Notes under the pieces: generated by a model | Databases searched by the model: none | What the model was told of the DNA's origin: nothing | The model's input: the letters and a program-made list of their open reading frames with translations, nothing else | Part shown: positions 38,140 to 46,470 of the stretch, one piece after another | Position numbering within the stretch: position 1 is the stretch's first letter | Layout of the letters: every line of letters begins with the position of its first letter | Program-made: the position numbers and the translations under genes | Source: Bog-473 sp963721585 | GTDB taxonomy: Bacteria; Actinomycetota; Acidimicrobiia; Acidimicrobiales; RAAP-2 | Direction: 5' to 3' | Length of the DNA stretch: 64,000 bases | Assembly: GCA_963721585.1 (NCBI GenBank) | Contig: CAVRJN010000001.1 | Span: 372,001-436,000 of the forward strand

Positions 38140-40761
38140 ATGCTCTCGCGGTTCCGCAGGAGAAGTGGTCTGAAGCCGCTCGCGCTCTCACTGGGAGCGT
38201 CGGTCTTGGTGACACTGACCGCGATCGTGCCCCTGGTCGGCAATGGGGTGGCGGAGGCTTCTGGTCCGGACAGCGTCGGTGGCCTGCCCGCCGGCACCAT
38301 CCATCACGTGTGGCTGATCATCCTCGAGAACAAGTCCTACGACGAGACCTTCACCGGCCTAAACGGAAACTCGTACCTGTGGCAGACCCTTCCCTCCGAG
38401 GGCGTCTTGTTGAAGAACTACTACGGGACCGGCCACACGAGCCAGGACAACTACATCGCCCTTGCCTCAGGTCAAGGTCCGGAGCCCGACACGCAGAACG
38501 ACTGCAGCTACGCCGACACGCCCTTCGGCTCGAATTCCACGATCGTCACCGCTGGGGCGGTGGGCGGCGACAGCAACTGGACCTACGGGCAGGTCGCCTC
38601 CGCACTCGGTCCGAACGCACCGACCCCTTCGAGCTACAACAATGGGACGAGCCCCCCCACCATCCAATCGACGAACGGCTGTATCTACCCGACGGACACC
38701 CCGACGCTGTTCGACCAGTTCAACGCGGCGGGCGTCAGCTGGAAGGGCTACGCCCAGGACCTGGGAGGTGCCCAGCCCATCGGATCGACCTCGTTCGTGT
38801 CCGACAGCGTGCCCGGCCGTGAGGACGGCGCGTGCGGGGCCCCTGGCTCGTCGAGCAACAACCCCGTGACGAACCCGACCCTCATGAGCGACACCTCCAC
38901 CTTCCCGGCCGACGTGAGCGCCCTCACCTCGGCGTCTCTGGTGAAGGGCACCGGTTCGAGCAACAACAACCCGCAGTACTCGGACCAGTACGTTGCCAAG
39001 CACTTCCCCTTCTCTTGGTTCGCCTCCCTGACCGGCGGCGGATCTGGGGACCCCATCGGCACGCCGCTGACCGAACCCGCCGGTGGTTCGAACTGCGACG
39101 CCAACCACATCGCCAACCTGGACGATCCCCAGCACGGGCTGGTGTCCGACCTCAACAACAACACCGTCCCGCAGTTCAGCTGGATCACCCCGGACAACTG
39201 CAGCGACGCCCACGACACCACTTGCAAGGGCAATAACCTCTCCGGTGCCTTCGGGACCTATGCCAGCGGGCCGCACGCCGGCCAGGTCAACCTGAACGAC
39301 CCGCTCTACACGAACGCCGATCGGGTGGCGGCGGGGGAGCCCTCCGGTCTGCCCGACTACGACCCCGAGGCCACCACGCCGAGGAACTTCACGGGTGGAC
39401 TGTACGCCTCCGACCTGTTCCTGGCGTACTACGTACCGCTCATCGAGGAGTCGTCGGCCTACGCCAACGGCGGCCTGATCGACATCACCTTCGACGAGGG
39501 CGAGCCGTCCTTCACCTACTCGGGCAACAGCTTCAACAATGTGCCGACCAGCACCACCACCGCCATCGGCTCGCCGAGCATGCCGGCCGGGCAAGGGACG
39601 TCGTCGCCGTTGTCGTCGCCGCCGGCGGACGCTCCGACCTACGGGACGCCGGGGTCGACCGCCCCGGGCGCCGACTCCGCCTTCGGGGCCTACAGCATCT
39701 CCGCCGACTCGGCGGGGGAGAACATCGGCGGGACCAACGTCAACTCCGAGCCGACCGGGCCGAACGCCCCCTTGCAGACGGACAGCAACAACAACCAGCT
39801 GTACCCGGGTCCGGGGTTCAACCTCGACATCGATCGGCCTCCGACCTGCACCCAGACCACGCCGACCTTGCAACCGGCGGATTGCGTGCCGGGCATCGTC
39901 CGTGGTGACGCCGGTAGCAGCCCCGGCGGCCGCACCGACACGGTGACGGGTGGCGGCGGGTCGAGCACCGTCTCGTACCCGTCGCCGGCCAGCGGGAACC
40001 CGGCTCTGGTGGGTGACGACACCGGCCGCGAGGTCAACGCCATCACCATCAACGGCGTTGCAGTGACCTACGGCTCGTCGGCGTACACCGCCGACTTCCC
40101 CAACGGTCTCTTCGTCGGGACCGTGTCCGACAGCGGGGAGCTGTACCCAGCCAACAGCGGTGGTCCGACCGTGGCCGCCTCCTTCCAGGCCATCGACGAC
40201 GCGGGGAATCCGGTGGCGATCCCTGGCACCGTTACCAGCGTCACGCTGAGCGCTGAGGGCGACCCGTCCCAGCTCTCTACGCTGTCCACGCCCACCGCAC
40301 CGGTGACGGCTGACCCGCTGTTCGACGCCACCGATCCGACCACCGGTGGCGGGGACACGGGGAGCGTGCTCATCAGCCCCTACATCAAGCCGGGAACCGT
40401 CTCCACGACGTTCTACAACCACTACAACTGGCTGCGGACAATGGAGGATCTGTTCGATGTGTCGAGTTGTGCCGGCACCGCCGCCGACGTAAGCCTGACC
40501 TATCCTGCCGGCACCTCCGTGTGTGGCGGCTTGGATGGGCAGGGCCACATCGGCTATGCCGCCCAGACCGGCCTGACGCCCTTTGGCACCGACGTCTTCA
40601 CCGCTCCTCTGGGCGACGGATTCATGCCTCCGATCCCGCAAAACCCCGGCGAGGCCCTCCCTGAGTTCTCGATGGCGGTCGCCTTCCCAGCAATGGGGCT
40701 CCTGCTCATTGCCGGGTACTGGGCGGTCCGCCGTCGGAGGAACGGGGCGATCGTTCGATGA
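38140..40761 (+). CDS. Secreted phosphoesterase (PF04185-like) with C-terminal membrane anchor
   Basis: An 873-residue exported enzyme of the phospholipase C/acid phosphatase type. ATG 38140 has AAGGGGAAG upstream; a signal peptide (about 1-45) precedes VWLIILENKSYDETF (metal-binding Glu/Asn), GTGHTSQDNYIALASG (likely nucleophile region), SWITPDNCSDAHD and LIDITFDEGE (metal ligands). A long Ser/Pro/Gly-rich insert separates this from a tail that reads ALPEFSMAVAFP, a hydrophobic helix and RRRR, like a PEF-CTERM sorting signal or simple membrane anchor. It should hydrolyse phosphomonoesters or phospholipids at the surface. The next gene overlaps by 4 bp (ATGA). Confidence 0.87.
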   Translation: MLSRFRRRSGLKPLALSLGASVLVTLTAIVPLVGNGVAEASGPDSVGGLPAGTIHHVWLIILENKSYDETFTGLNGNSYLWQTLPSEGVLLKNYYGTGHTSQDNYIALASGQGPEPDTQNDCSYADTPFGSNSTIVTAGAVGGDSNWTYGQVASALGPNAPTPSSYNNGTSPPTIQSTNGCIYPTDTPTLFDQFNAAGVSWKGYAQDLGGAQPIGSTSFVSDSVPGREDGACGAPGSSSNNPVTNPTLMSDTSTFPADVSALTSASLVKGTGSSNNNPQYSDQYVAKHFPFSWFASLTGGGSGDPIGTPLTEPAGGSNCDANHIANLDDPQHGLVSDLNNNTVPQFSWITPDNCSDAHDTTCKGNNLSGAFGTYASGPHAGQVNLNDPLYTNADRVAAGEPSGLPDYDPEATTPRNFTGGLYASDLFLAYYVPLIEESSAYANGGLIDITFDEGEPSFTYSGNSFNNVPTSTTTAIGSPSMPAGQGTSSPLSSPPADAPTYGTPGSTAPGADSAFGAYSISADSAGENIGGTNVNSEPTGPNAPLQTDSNNNQLYPGPGFNLDIDRPPTCTQTTPTLQPADCVPGIVRGDAGSSPGGRTDTVTGGGGSSTVSYPSPASGNPALVGDDTGREVNAITINGVAVTYGSSAYTADFPNGLFVGTVSDSGELYPANSGGPTVAASFQAIDDAGNPVAIPGTVTSVTLSAEGDPSQLSTLSTPTAPVTADPLFDATDPTTGGGDTGSVLISPYIKPGTVSTTFYNHYNWLRTMEDLFDVSSCAGTAADVSLTYPAGTSVCGGLDGQGHIGYAAQTGLTPFGTDVFTAPLGDGFMPPIPQNPGEALPEFSMAVAFPAMGLLLIAGYWAVRRRRNGAIVR

Positions 40762-41390
40762 CGACTGCGCTCGCGCCTCGCGCGAGAGCACCGAAGGACC
40801 GGGTCGGGCGGCCCGGTCCTTCGGCTGTTCGCCTGACACTCGTCTGGGGAGTCGTCGTGGTCCTGGCGGCGGTGATGGGTTGGGGTATCCATGGTCTCGT
40901 GGTGAAACCTGCTCTTGTCACCGCCACGAATCCCCAGTCATGGTTGCCCAAGCAGCAGCTCGACCACCCCGTCGATCGGACGATCGACGGGTCCCCGGCC
41001 CACCCCGGACTGAGCGTGGAGGGTGACTTCATACAAGTCAAGACCCCGACCTTCTCCACCCTGGCGGTGGTCGACGGTCCGGTCGTGCCCGGCGAGGGCC
41101 TTCCGGTGATCCAGAGGTTCACGACTTCGACGTTCACGGTGACCCTCAGCCGCGTGCACGGCACGGTACCCATCAACGTGGCTGACTTCGACGCCATCGA
41201 CGACCATCAGACGGTCTACAAGATGCTCCTCGTCCCTGGACAGCGCTCCCTGCCACCCACGCTCAACGCGGGCCAAGCCCTGAGTTTCAAGGTCCGGACC
41301 GTCATGCCGACGGGTGAAGGGCTCTTGCGTTGGGCCCCCGACGGCAACGACATCGTGGCCAAGTGGGACTTCCAGGTCGAGAACGATTGA
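40758..41390 (+). CDS. Membrane-anchored exported protein, unknown family
   Basis: A 210-residue protein with a basic N-terminus (about 1-25), one membrane helix (TLVWGVVVVLAAVMGWGI, about 27-44) and an extracytoplasmic beta-rich domain. I recognise no family. Its start overlaps the phosphoesterase stop (ATGA) and its own stop overlaps the next start (TTGA), so the three genes are translationally coupled. A role as an assembly or partner factor for the phosphoesterase is inference from this coupling only. Confidence 0.7.
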   Translation: MTTALAPRARAPKDRVGRPGPSAVRLTLVWGVVVVLAAVMGWGIHGLVVKPALVTATNPQSWLPKQQLDHPVDRTIDGSPAHPGLSVEGDFIQVKTPTFSTLAVVDGPVVPGEGLPVIQRFTTSTFTVTLSRVHGTVPINVADFDAIDDHQTVYKMLLVPGQRSLPPTLNAGQALSFKVRTVMPTGEGLLRWAPDGNDIVAKWDFQVEND

Positions 41391-41914
41391 CACGCGGGGC
41401 GCTGGTGAGGCGGAGCGGAGGACCAAGTGTCCTCCTCTTCGCGGCAACGCTCCTCGTCAGCAGTCTGTCGTGCGGGACTGGTGTTGCGTGGGCGGGTTCT
41501 GGCGTCCCGGCGGATGGTCCCTTGCGCGCACCGAAGACCACCCCGGTGCAGGACGCGGCCTACCTGACGAACGTCACCCAGGCAGATAGCGACCTGGCGA
41601 CCTACACGCAGCAGGATGGCAACGTCGCCCTCAGGGCAATGTTGACAGACGGCGCAGCGTTCTGTGCCTTCCTCCTCCGGGATCGAGGCATCGACGCCGC
41701 GCTCGTCGACGTGGCCGACGGAGCGCGCAGCGTGGAGAGCCAGACCCGTCTCCCGACGTCCGTGCGCACTTTCAACACGCTCGAGTCAGTCGCACTGATC
41801 GACCTCTGTCCTCGCGAGCAACGGCTGGTCCCCGCCGCCGTCCGCAGCAAGCTGCACCAACTCTCCACATCGCTCAAGAGCTCGTTGGGTTCCCGGGAGT
41901 CCGAATCTGGCTGA
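41387..41914 (+). CDS. Small secreted protein, unknown family (DUF732-like helical pattern)
   Basis: About 175 residues from TTG 41387 (GTG 41405 is possible). A signal peptide with a hydrophobic core (VLLFAATLLVSSLS) ends near AWA-GSG. The mature part is helical with two Cys (AAFCAFLL and IDLCPREQ) spaced as in DUF732-like mycobacterial secreted proteins, where they form a disulfide. It is the third gene of the phosphoesterase operon, overlapping the preceding gene by 4 bp. Function is unknown. Confidence 0.62.
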   Translation: MTRGALVRRSGGPSVLLFAATLLVSSLSCGTGVAWAGSGVPADGPLRAPKTTPVQDAAYLTNVTQADSDLATYTQQDGNVALRAMLTDGAAFCAFLLRDRGIDAALVDVADGARSVESQTRLPTSVRTFNTLESVALIDLCPREQRLVPAAVRSKLHQLSTSLKSSLGSRESESG

Positions 41915-42050
41915 GTCACGCAACCGGCTGAGGACGCCGTCGCAGCCCTCGGTGATGCGTCAGGTCGATTTCGGCGTGCTCGACCGGGGTTTTCGATGGT
42001 GCGGCGCGACACGTCGACGAGGACGGAGATCTTGGTGACAGGAGATTCCG

Positions 42051-42947
42051 TCAGTGGTCGGATGTCCTGAGATTCTTCTGTGCTGCAGCCCGGTATTGGG
42101 GGAGCTCGGAGAGGGCCTTGGCGGTCGGGATCTTGGCGAAGTAGCCGGCGCCGAAAAAGACGCACAGAACGACGTACCAAGAGCTCTCGCCAGACGTCAG
42201 CTCCGTGAGCCCGAAATCGCTCAGCGCCTTCTTGGCGGGAATCTTCGTGAGGTAAGCGGCACCGAGCGGGATGCACATCACGATGTACCAGATGCCCTCC
42301 CATGAGGTGAGAGCAATCTTGTGGATCGGGCCGGGCGGAGCGGAAGGAGAGGCCACCGGCGGTGTCGCCATGACGGGTGAGGGCGCCATGCCACCGGCGA
42401 TGACGGCGGGAGCGAGAGCCCCCTGATTGGGTTCCGGGCTCGACGGCGCTGGCGCGACGGCTTGGGGAGCCGGCGCCGGCGGCGGCTGTGGAGGCGTCGG
42501 CCGGGTCGCCACGACGGATTGGGGTGCGGGGGCGGGCGACGGCGGAGGCACGGCGGATTGGGTTTGTGGCGGAGGCGGGGGCGGAGGCACGACGGCTTGA
42601 GGGGCGGGCTCTACGGATTGGGGCACGGGCGCGGGTGGAGGCACGAGGGATGCGGATGCCGATGCGGGCGCGGGTGGAGGCACGACGGCTTGAGGCGGAG
42701 GTGCGGCCTCTACGGATTGGGGCGCGGGAGCGGGCGGGGGAGGAGCCGGAGGCTTGTAGTCGGGGTGAAACTGCGGTGGGTACCAGGTTCCGTTCGCCGC
42801 TTTCCACCAGTCGCCCCCTCGCGGCGTGTCGCTCGGGTACATCTCGGGCGGGTACCACTTCCCGCTCGTGGCCTTCCACCAGCCAGGGCTTGGCGGGTCT
42901 GGCTCTCCGGATTGCCCCGATGAGCTCCCGATGGCCTGGTCTTCCAT
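42051..42947 (-). CDS. Pro-rich protein with WWKA/WYPP motifs and C-terminal membrane helices
   Basis: A 298-residue protein. The N-terminus carries two copies of a short motif (GWWKATSGKWYPPEMYP and DWWKAANGTWYPPQFHP) that I recall as frequent in Acidimicrobiia membrane and secreted proteins. A long Pro/Ala/Gln-Ser linker (about 50-210) with repeated PPPAPAPQSV units follows. The C-terminus contains two similar hydrophobic segments (IWYIVMCIPLGAAYLTKIPAKKAL and SWYVVLCVFFGAGYF, given in part), suggesting a duplicated membrane hairpin. No enzymatic motif is seen. ATG 42947 begins the recognisable part; the frame open upstream is not protein-like. It stands alone at the right side of the island. 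Confidence 0.68.
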   Translation of the reverse strand: MEDQAIGSSSGQSGEPDPPSPGWWKATSGKWYPPEMYPSDTPRGGDWWKAANGTWYPPQFHPDYKPPAPPPPAPAPQSVEAAPPPQAVVPPPAPASASASLVPPPAPVPQSVEPAPQAVVPPPPPPPQTQSAVPPPSPAPAPQSVVATRPTPPQPPPAPAPQAVAPAPSSPEPNQGALAPAVIAGGMAPSPVMATPPVASPSAPPGPIHKIALTSWEGIWYIVMCIPLGAAYLTKIPAKKALSDFGLTELTSGESSWYVVLCVFFGAGYFAKIPTAKALSELPQYRAAAQKNLRTSDH

Positions 42948-42964
42948 GACGATGGACGCTAGCA

Positions 42965-43312
42965 ATGGCGGCCCCAGACCGTTCACCGTTCTGTCATCCG
43001 CGGTTTGCCTCAGTTGCCTTCGACGTGCTGAGTACCTTGTCCGGTCTTGGTGTGCTGCTGCCCCGAGTATCTGCTGCGGCGACGCCCGGCTCTCTGGCTG
43101 CCGGTTCGTCGCCGTTTGCACAAACCCGATCGCGGGATGGTTCCGACACCCGACGGAGGCGGCTACCGGCTCGTGGCGACCGACGCGGGCATCTTCACTA
43201 CGTCGACGCCGACTTCGACGGCTCGACCGGACCCATTGTGCCGAACAAGCCCGCGGTGGGGATGGCCACCGGTGCACTTCCGGAATATTGCCTTCCGCTT
43301 CTGTTAGCCTAA
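42965..43312 (+). pseudogene. Remnant of a secreted protein with VATDxGIF/DADFDGSTG repeats
   Basis: In one frame GMVPTPDGGGYRLVATDAGI can be read, and in another DADFDGSTGPIVPNKPAVGM. Together they rebuild the repeat (VGMATTPDGxGYxLVAxDGGIFxFGDA) seen in many Acidimicrobiia surface proteins. A frameshift near 43200, lack of further repeats and no credible start mark it as decayed. Confidence 0.55.
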
Positions 43313-43331
43313 ACGGAACACGGCATTCCGT
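43313..43331. promoter_or_regulatory. Candidate operator ACGGAA-N7-TTCCGT before the MFS-tetR operon
   Basis: A perfect 6-bp dyad with a 7-bp spacer lies 19 bp before the transporter ATG. Its size and place suit binding by the TetR protein encoded at the end of the same operon. TTGCCT (43288) and TAAACG (43310), 16 bp apart, are weak -35/-10 candidates that the dyad would cover. Confidence 0.5.
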
Positions 43332-43350
43332 CTCTGGCGATCGGATCTGC

Positions 43351-44820
43351 ATGGCGATACGAAGCACCAACTACGCACTCACCTTTGCCGTACTCGGGAC
43401 GGCCGCGCTCGCCTTTGCGCTGCTGCAGTCCCTGATCATCCCGGCCATCCCCCAGCTGGAACAGACGCTGCACACGTCGGAGAGCGGGGCGAGCTGGCTC
43501 CTCACGGCGTATCTGCTGAGTGCCGCCATTGCGACGCCGATCCTCGGGCGCGTCGGAGACATGCTGGGCAAGGAGAAGATCATCGTCGCCGTCCTGCTCG
43601 CCCTCACGGTCGGGTCGTTGCTCAGCGCGCTGGCGACCAGCCTGCCCGTCATGCTGGTGGGCCGGGTGATTCAGGGTGTGGGTGGTGCCATCTTCCCCCT
43701 CGCCTTCGGGATCATCCGCGACGAGTTCCCCGCCGAGCGGGTGGCGGGCGCCATCGGTGTCATGTCGGCCATCCTCGGCGCGGGTGCCGGGGCGGGGATC
43801 GTGCTGGCCGGCCCGATCCTCGTGCATCTGAACTACCACTGGCTGTTCTGGATCCCGATGATCATGTCGGCGATCGCGACGGTCGCCACCTTCCTGTTCG
43901 TCTCCGAATCGCCGGTGCGATCGCCGGGCCGCATCAACTGGCTCGGGGCGGTCCTCATGTCGGCCTGGCTCGTGACGGGCCTGCTCGCCATTTCGTACGC
44001 ACCCCTGTGGGGCTGGGGTGACACGACGGTGATCGCCCTACTGGGGGCTACCGCAGTCCTGATCGTTCTCTGGGTGATCTCGGAGAACCGCTCGGACTCG
44101 CCGTTGGTGGACATGAAGATGATGCGCATTCCCGCGGTGGCCAGCACCAACCTCGCCGCGCTGCTCTTCGGGTTCGGCATGTTCGCCATGTTCGTGACGC
44201 TGCCCCAGTACGCCGAGACGCCCACCCACGCCGGCTACGGATTCGGGGCGTCCGTCACCCAGTCGGGGCTCTACCTGGCGCCGTTCGCGGCCGCCATGGT
44301 GGTCATCGCGCCGATGACCGGGCGCCTCTCGAAGGCGTTCGGTTCGAAGATGGTGCTGGTCGTCGGGTCGCTCGTCACCGGATCGAGCTACCTCCTGCTC
44401 ATCTTGGACCATGACGATCAGTGGGCGATCTACACGGCGACAGGCCTCCTCGGCATCGGGATCGCCATGGGCTTCGCCAGCATGGCGAACCTCATCATCG
44501 AAGCGGTGCCGGCTCAGCAGACCGGTGTGGCCACCGGGATGAACACCAACATCCGCAACATCGGCGCCGCGCTGGGAAGTGGGATCGCCACCAGTCTGGT
44601 CGTGAGCGGCCTCATGCCCGGAGGGCTGCCAAAAGAGCAGGGCTACCTGCTGGCGTTCGCCGTCAGTGGGCTCGCCCTGGTCGTCGCCGCGCTCGCCGCG
44701 CTGACCATCCCCAAACGGACCGTGCCCTCCATCGTCGAGCGCGAGCCGCACCGCGCCCTCACGGCGGAAGCCGAGGTCATCGTGGGCGCCATCGCGTTCG
44801 GGCCCGAGGACCTGGCGTGA
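43351..44820 (+). CDS. MFS multidrug exporter, DHA2/EmrB-QacA type
   Basis: A 489-residue membrane transporter of the 14-helix DHA2 class. Motif A is GRVGDMLGKEK after helix 2, motif B lies in MLVGRVIQGVGGAIFP, and motif C is GAGAGAGIVLAGP in helix 5, the antiporter signature. It probably exports drugs or amphipathic metabolites using the proton gradient. ATG 43351 is preceded by a dyad operator. The tetR gene overlaps its stop by 4 bp (GTGA), so exporter and repressor form one autoregulated operon. The long open frame before 43351 is not part of it. Confidence 0.9.
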   Translation: MAIRSTNYALTFAVLGTAALAFALLQSLIIPAIPQLEQTLHTSESGASWLLTAYLLSAAIATPILGRVGDMLGKEKIIVAVLLALTVGSLLSALATSLPVMLVGRVIQGVGGAIFPLAFGIIRDEFPAERVAGAIGVMSAILGAGAGAGIVLAGPILVHLNYHWLFWIPMIMSAIATVATFLFVSESPVRSPGRINWLGAVLMSAWLVTGLLAISYAPLWGWGDTTVIALLGATAVLIVLWVISENRSDSPLVDMKMMRIPAVASTNLAALLFGFGMFAMFVTLPQYAETPTHAGYGFGASVTQSGLYLAPFAAAMVVIAPMTGRLSKAFGSKMVLVVGSLVTGSSYLLLILDHDDQWAIYTATGLLGIGIAMGFASMANLIIEAVPAQQTGVATGMNTNIRNIGAALGSGIATSLVVSGLMPGGLPKEQGYLLAFAVSGLALVVAALAALTIPKRTVPSIVEREPHRALTAEAEVIVGAIAFGPEDLA

Positions 44821-45467
44821 CGAGGAGTGCCGCCCCCCGTTCCGGCGTGGGTGGCGTGGAGCACCGGCCACTCCGGCGGGACGCCGAGGTCAACCTGAGC
44901 AGGATCCTCAGCGCGGCCCGTGACTCCTTCGCGGAGAACGGCTACGAGGCTTCGATGGAGGACATCGCCCTGCGCGCCGACGTCGGCGTCGGGACCCTCT
45001 ACCGTCGATTCCCCAACAAGGCCGATCTTCTCGACGCGGTGGTGGAGGCGGCGCAGGAGCGCAAACGTCAGATCGCAGAGGCGGTCCTCGCCGAAGTCGC
45101 CGGCGAGGAAGGGGTCTTCGAATTCGTGCGCCGTTGTATCGCGGTGCCCAGCTGCTGGCGGGCCACGATTTCGGCCCCGCCGTGGAGGACGAGCGGGACG
45201 GGACTCGGTCAGACGGCGCCACTGCTCGAAGAGATCCTCGACCGCAGCCAGCGTGCCGGGTCGGTCCGTTGCGACATCGAGGTGGCCGACATCGTCGTGC
45301 TGCTCATGGCGGTGCGCTCGATCGCGGATGTCTGCGACACGAAGTCCTCCAAGCCGTCCCTGCGGTTCCTTGAGCTCGCGCTCGACGGCCTCCGGCCCGG
45401 GCATCAGACCCCGGTCCACGATCCGCTCACCATCGCCCAGCTCGACCGGATTCTGCGCCGACGCTGA
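44817..45467 (+). CDS. TetR-family repressor, possibly with a compensated frameshift
   Basis: A 216-residue regulator. The helix-turn-helix is clear: ILSAARDSFAENGYEASMED then IALRADVGVGTLYRRFPNKA with DLLDAV. The ligand-binding half is unusual between about residues 110 and 130: the frame reads VPSCWRATISAPPWRTSGTG, whereas the alternate frame (about 45146-45200) reads GAQLLAGHDFGPAVEDERDG, which looks more like a TetR helix. A missing base near 45146 and an extra one near 45203 would explain this. The remainder (TAPLLEEILDRSQRAG) is normal. GTG 44817 overlaps the exporter stop. It likely represses its own operon. Confidence 0.82.
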   Translation: MTRSAAPRSGVGGVEHRPLRRDAEVNLSRILSAARDSFAENGYEASMEDIALRADVGVGTLYRRFPNKADLLDAVVEAAQERKRQIAEAVLAEVAGEEGVFEFVRRCIAVPSCWRATISAPPWRTSGTGLGQTAPLLEEILDRSQRAGSVRCDIEVADIVVLLMAVRSIADVCDTKSSKPSLRFLELALDGLRPGHQTPVHDPLTIAQLDRILRRR

Positions 45468-45475
45468 GGTGCCCC

Positions 45476-45510
45476 CCGTACCCGCGCGGCGGAGCGGAGC
45501 GAGGGTACGG
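45476..45510. terminator. Candidate bidirectional terminator
   Basis: CCGTACCC (45476-45483) and GGGTACGG (45503-45510) form a perfect 8-bp stem between the convergent tetR and AEC permease genes. There is no T-tract, as is common in high-GC actinobacteria. Confidence 0.45.
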
Positions 45511-45515
45511 CCGGC

Positions 45516-46397
45516 CTAACGCACGAGCGCCGCTGCGACCAGTCCGAGCGGGGCCAGGGTCCAGCCCCAGCGAACCGCGACCACGACGACCTCGGAGCGA
45601 TAGCCATAGAGGACCGACATCTGAATGGGTTGGAACGACGGCGCGCTCAGAGCCGTGAGGACGGCCACCACGGTCAGCGCGGTCGACCCGACCAGTGCCG
45701 CCACGGTGGCGACCACCGCGTAGTAAGCGACCCGCAGCGCGGTGAGCCAACCCCAGCGACGCACTGCGTGCTCCGTCTGCGGCACGGCCAGGTTGTGCGG
45801 GTGGATGACCGATCCGGCGAATAGGGCGGAGCCCGAGAAGGCGAGGAGGGGTCCGGCCAGGATCAGCACTTCGGCGGTCCAGGCCGGAGCCGGTCCGAGG
45901 AGATGGAGCAGGAGCCCGACCAACGAGGCCAGGACGGGAGACTGGTCGACCCAGGTCGTGGAACGGCGCTGGCGGAACGGGGCGTCTCGCCGCATGAGGT
46001 GGACGGCCACGGCGTTCCAGGCCGTGGTGATCACGTTGGCCAGTACGGCGATCATCGTCCCGGCCGATCCGGCGAAGGCGGCCGCGGTCGGGACGACCCA
46101 GAAGCCGGCGTTGGGGGTCACCGCCCACGCCTCGAGCGAGCTCTGGCCGGCACTCCGCTCGCCCCGGGAGACCAGGGTCGCCCCGAGGAGGAGCCACATC
46201 CCCGCCGACAACGCGAGGGGCCCCAGAAGCTGACCGGCAGAGGTCAGCCGCCAGGCTGCCACCGCCGACAGCGTGGCCGACGTGGCCAGGATCTGCAGGC
46301 GGAGGAAGACGGGCCACGCCCGCTGCACGGCCGGACCGCCACGGGCCGCGCCCCATCCGACCAGCCCACCCACGACGAACCACACCAGGGTGAGCAC
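45516..46397 (-). CDS. AEC-type (auxin efflux carrier-like) permease
   Basis: A 293-residue membrane protein with about 9 to 10 hydrophobic helices. The pattern TPNAGFWVVPTAAAFAG matches the NxGfwglP region of the AEC family, and the later half PILAG-like LILAGPLLAFSGSAL also fits. Members move organic acids, amino acids or similar anions out of the cell. GTG 46397 is used, as the frame farther upstream crosses the start of the divergent gene. It is divergent from the diiron-oxidase gene by about 70 bp, and convergent with tetR. Substrate unknown. Confidence 0.68.
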   Translation of the reverse strand: MLTLVWFVVGGLVGWGAARGGPAVQRAWPVFLRLQILATSATLSAVAAWRLTSAGQLLGPLALSAGMWLLLGATLVSRGERSAGQSSLEAWAVTPNAGFWVVPTAAAFAGSAGTMIAVLANVITTAWNAVAVHLMRRDAPFRQRRSTTWVDQSPVLASLVGLLLHLLGPAPAWTAEVLILAGPLLAFSGSALFAGSVIHPHNLAVPQTEHAVRRWGWLTALRVAYYAVVATVAALVGSTALTVVAVLTALSAPSFQPIQMSVLYGYRSEVVVVAVRWGWTLAPLGLVAAALVR

Positions 46398-46458
46398 ACC
46401 CCGATTGTGGCCGCTGCCGGACCCCCACCGGCCCAGTTGACGCCCGGCGGGGAGCGGA

Positions 46459-46464
46459 TAAGGT
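46459..46464 (+). promoter_or_regulatory. Candidate -10 (TAAGGT) for the leaderless diiron oxidase gene
   Basis: TAAGGT lies 6 nt before ATG 46471 with no ribosome-binding site between them. Confidence 0.5.
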
Positions 46465-46470
46465 TCGCCG

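Noticed and set aside
41915..42050. Possible transposase fragment on the minus strand (VTKISVLVDVSRRT)
   Set aside because: Too short and without recognisable family signature to support.
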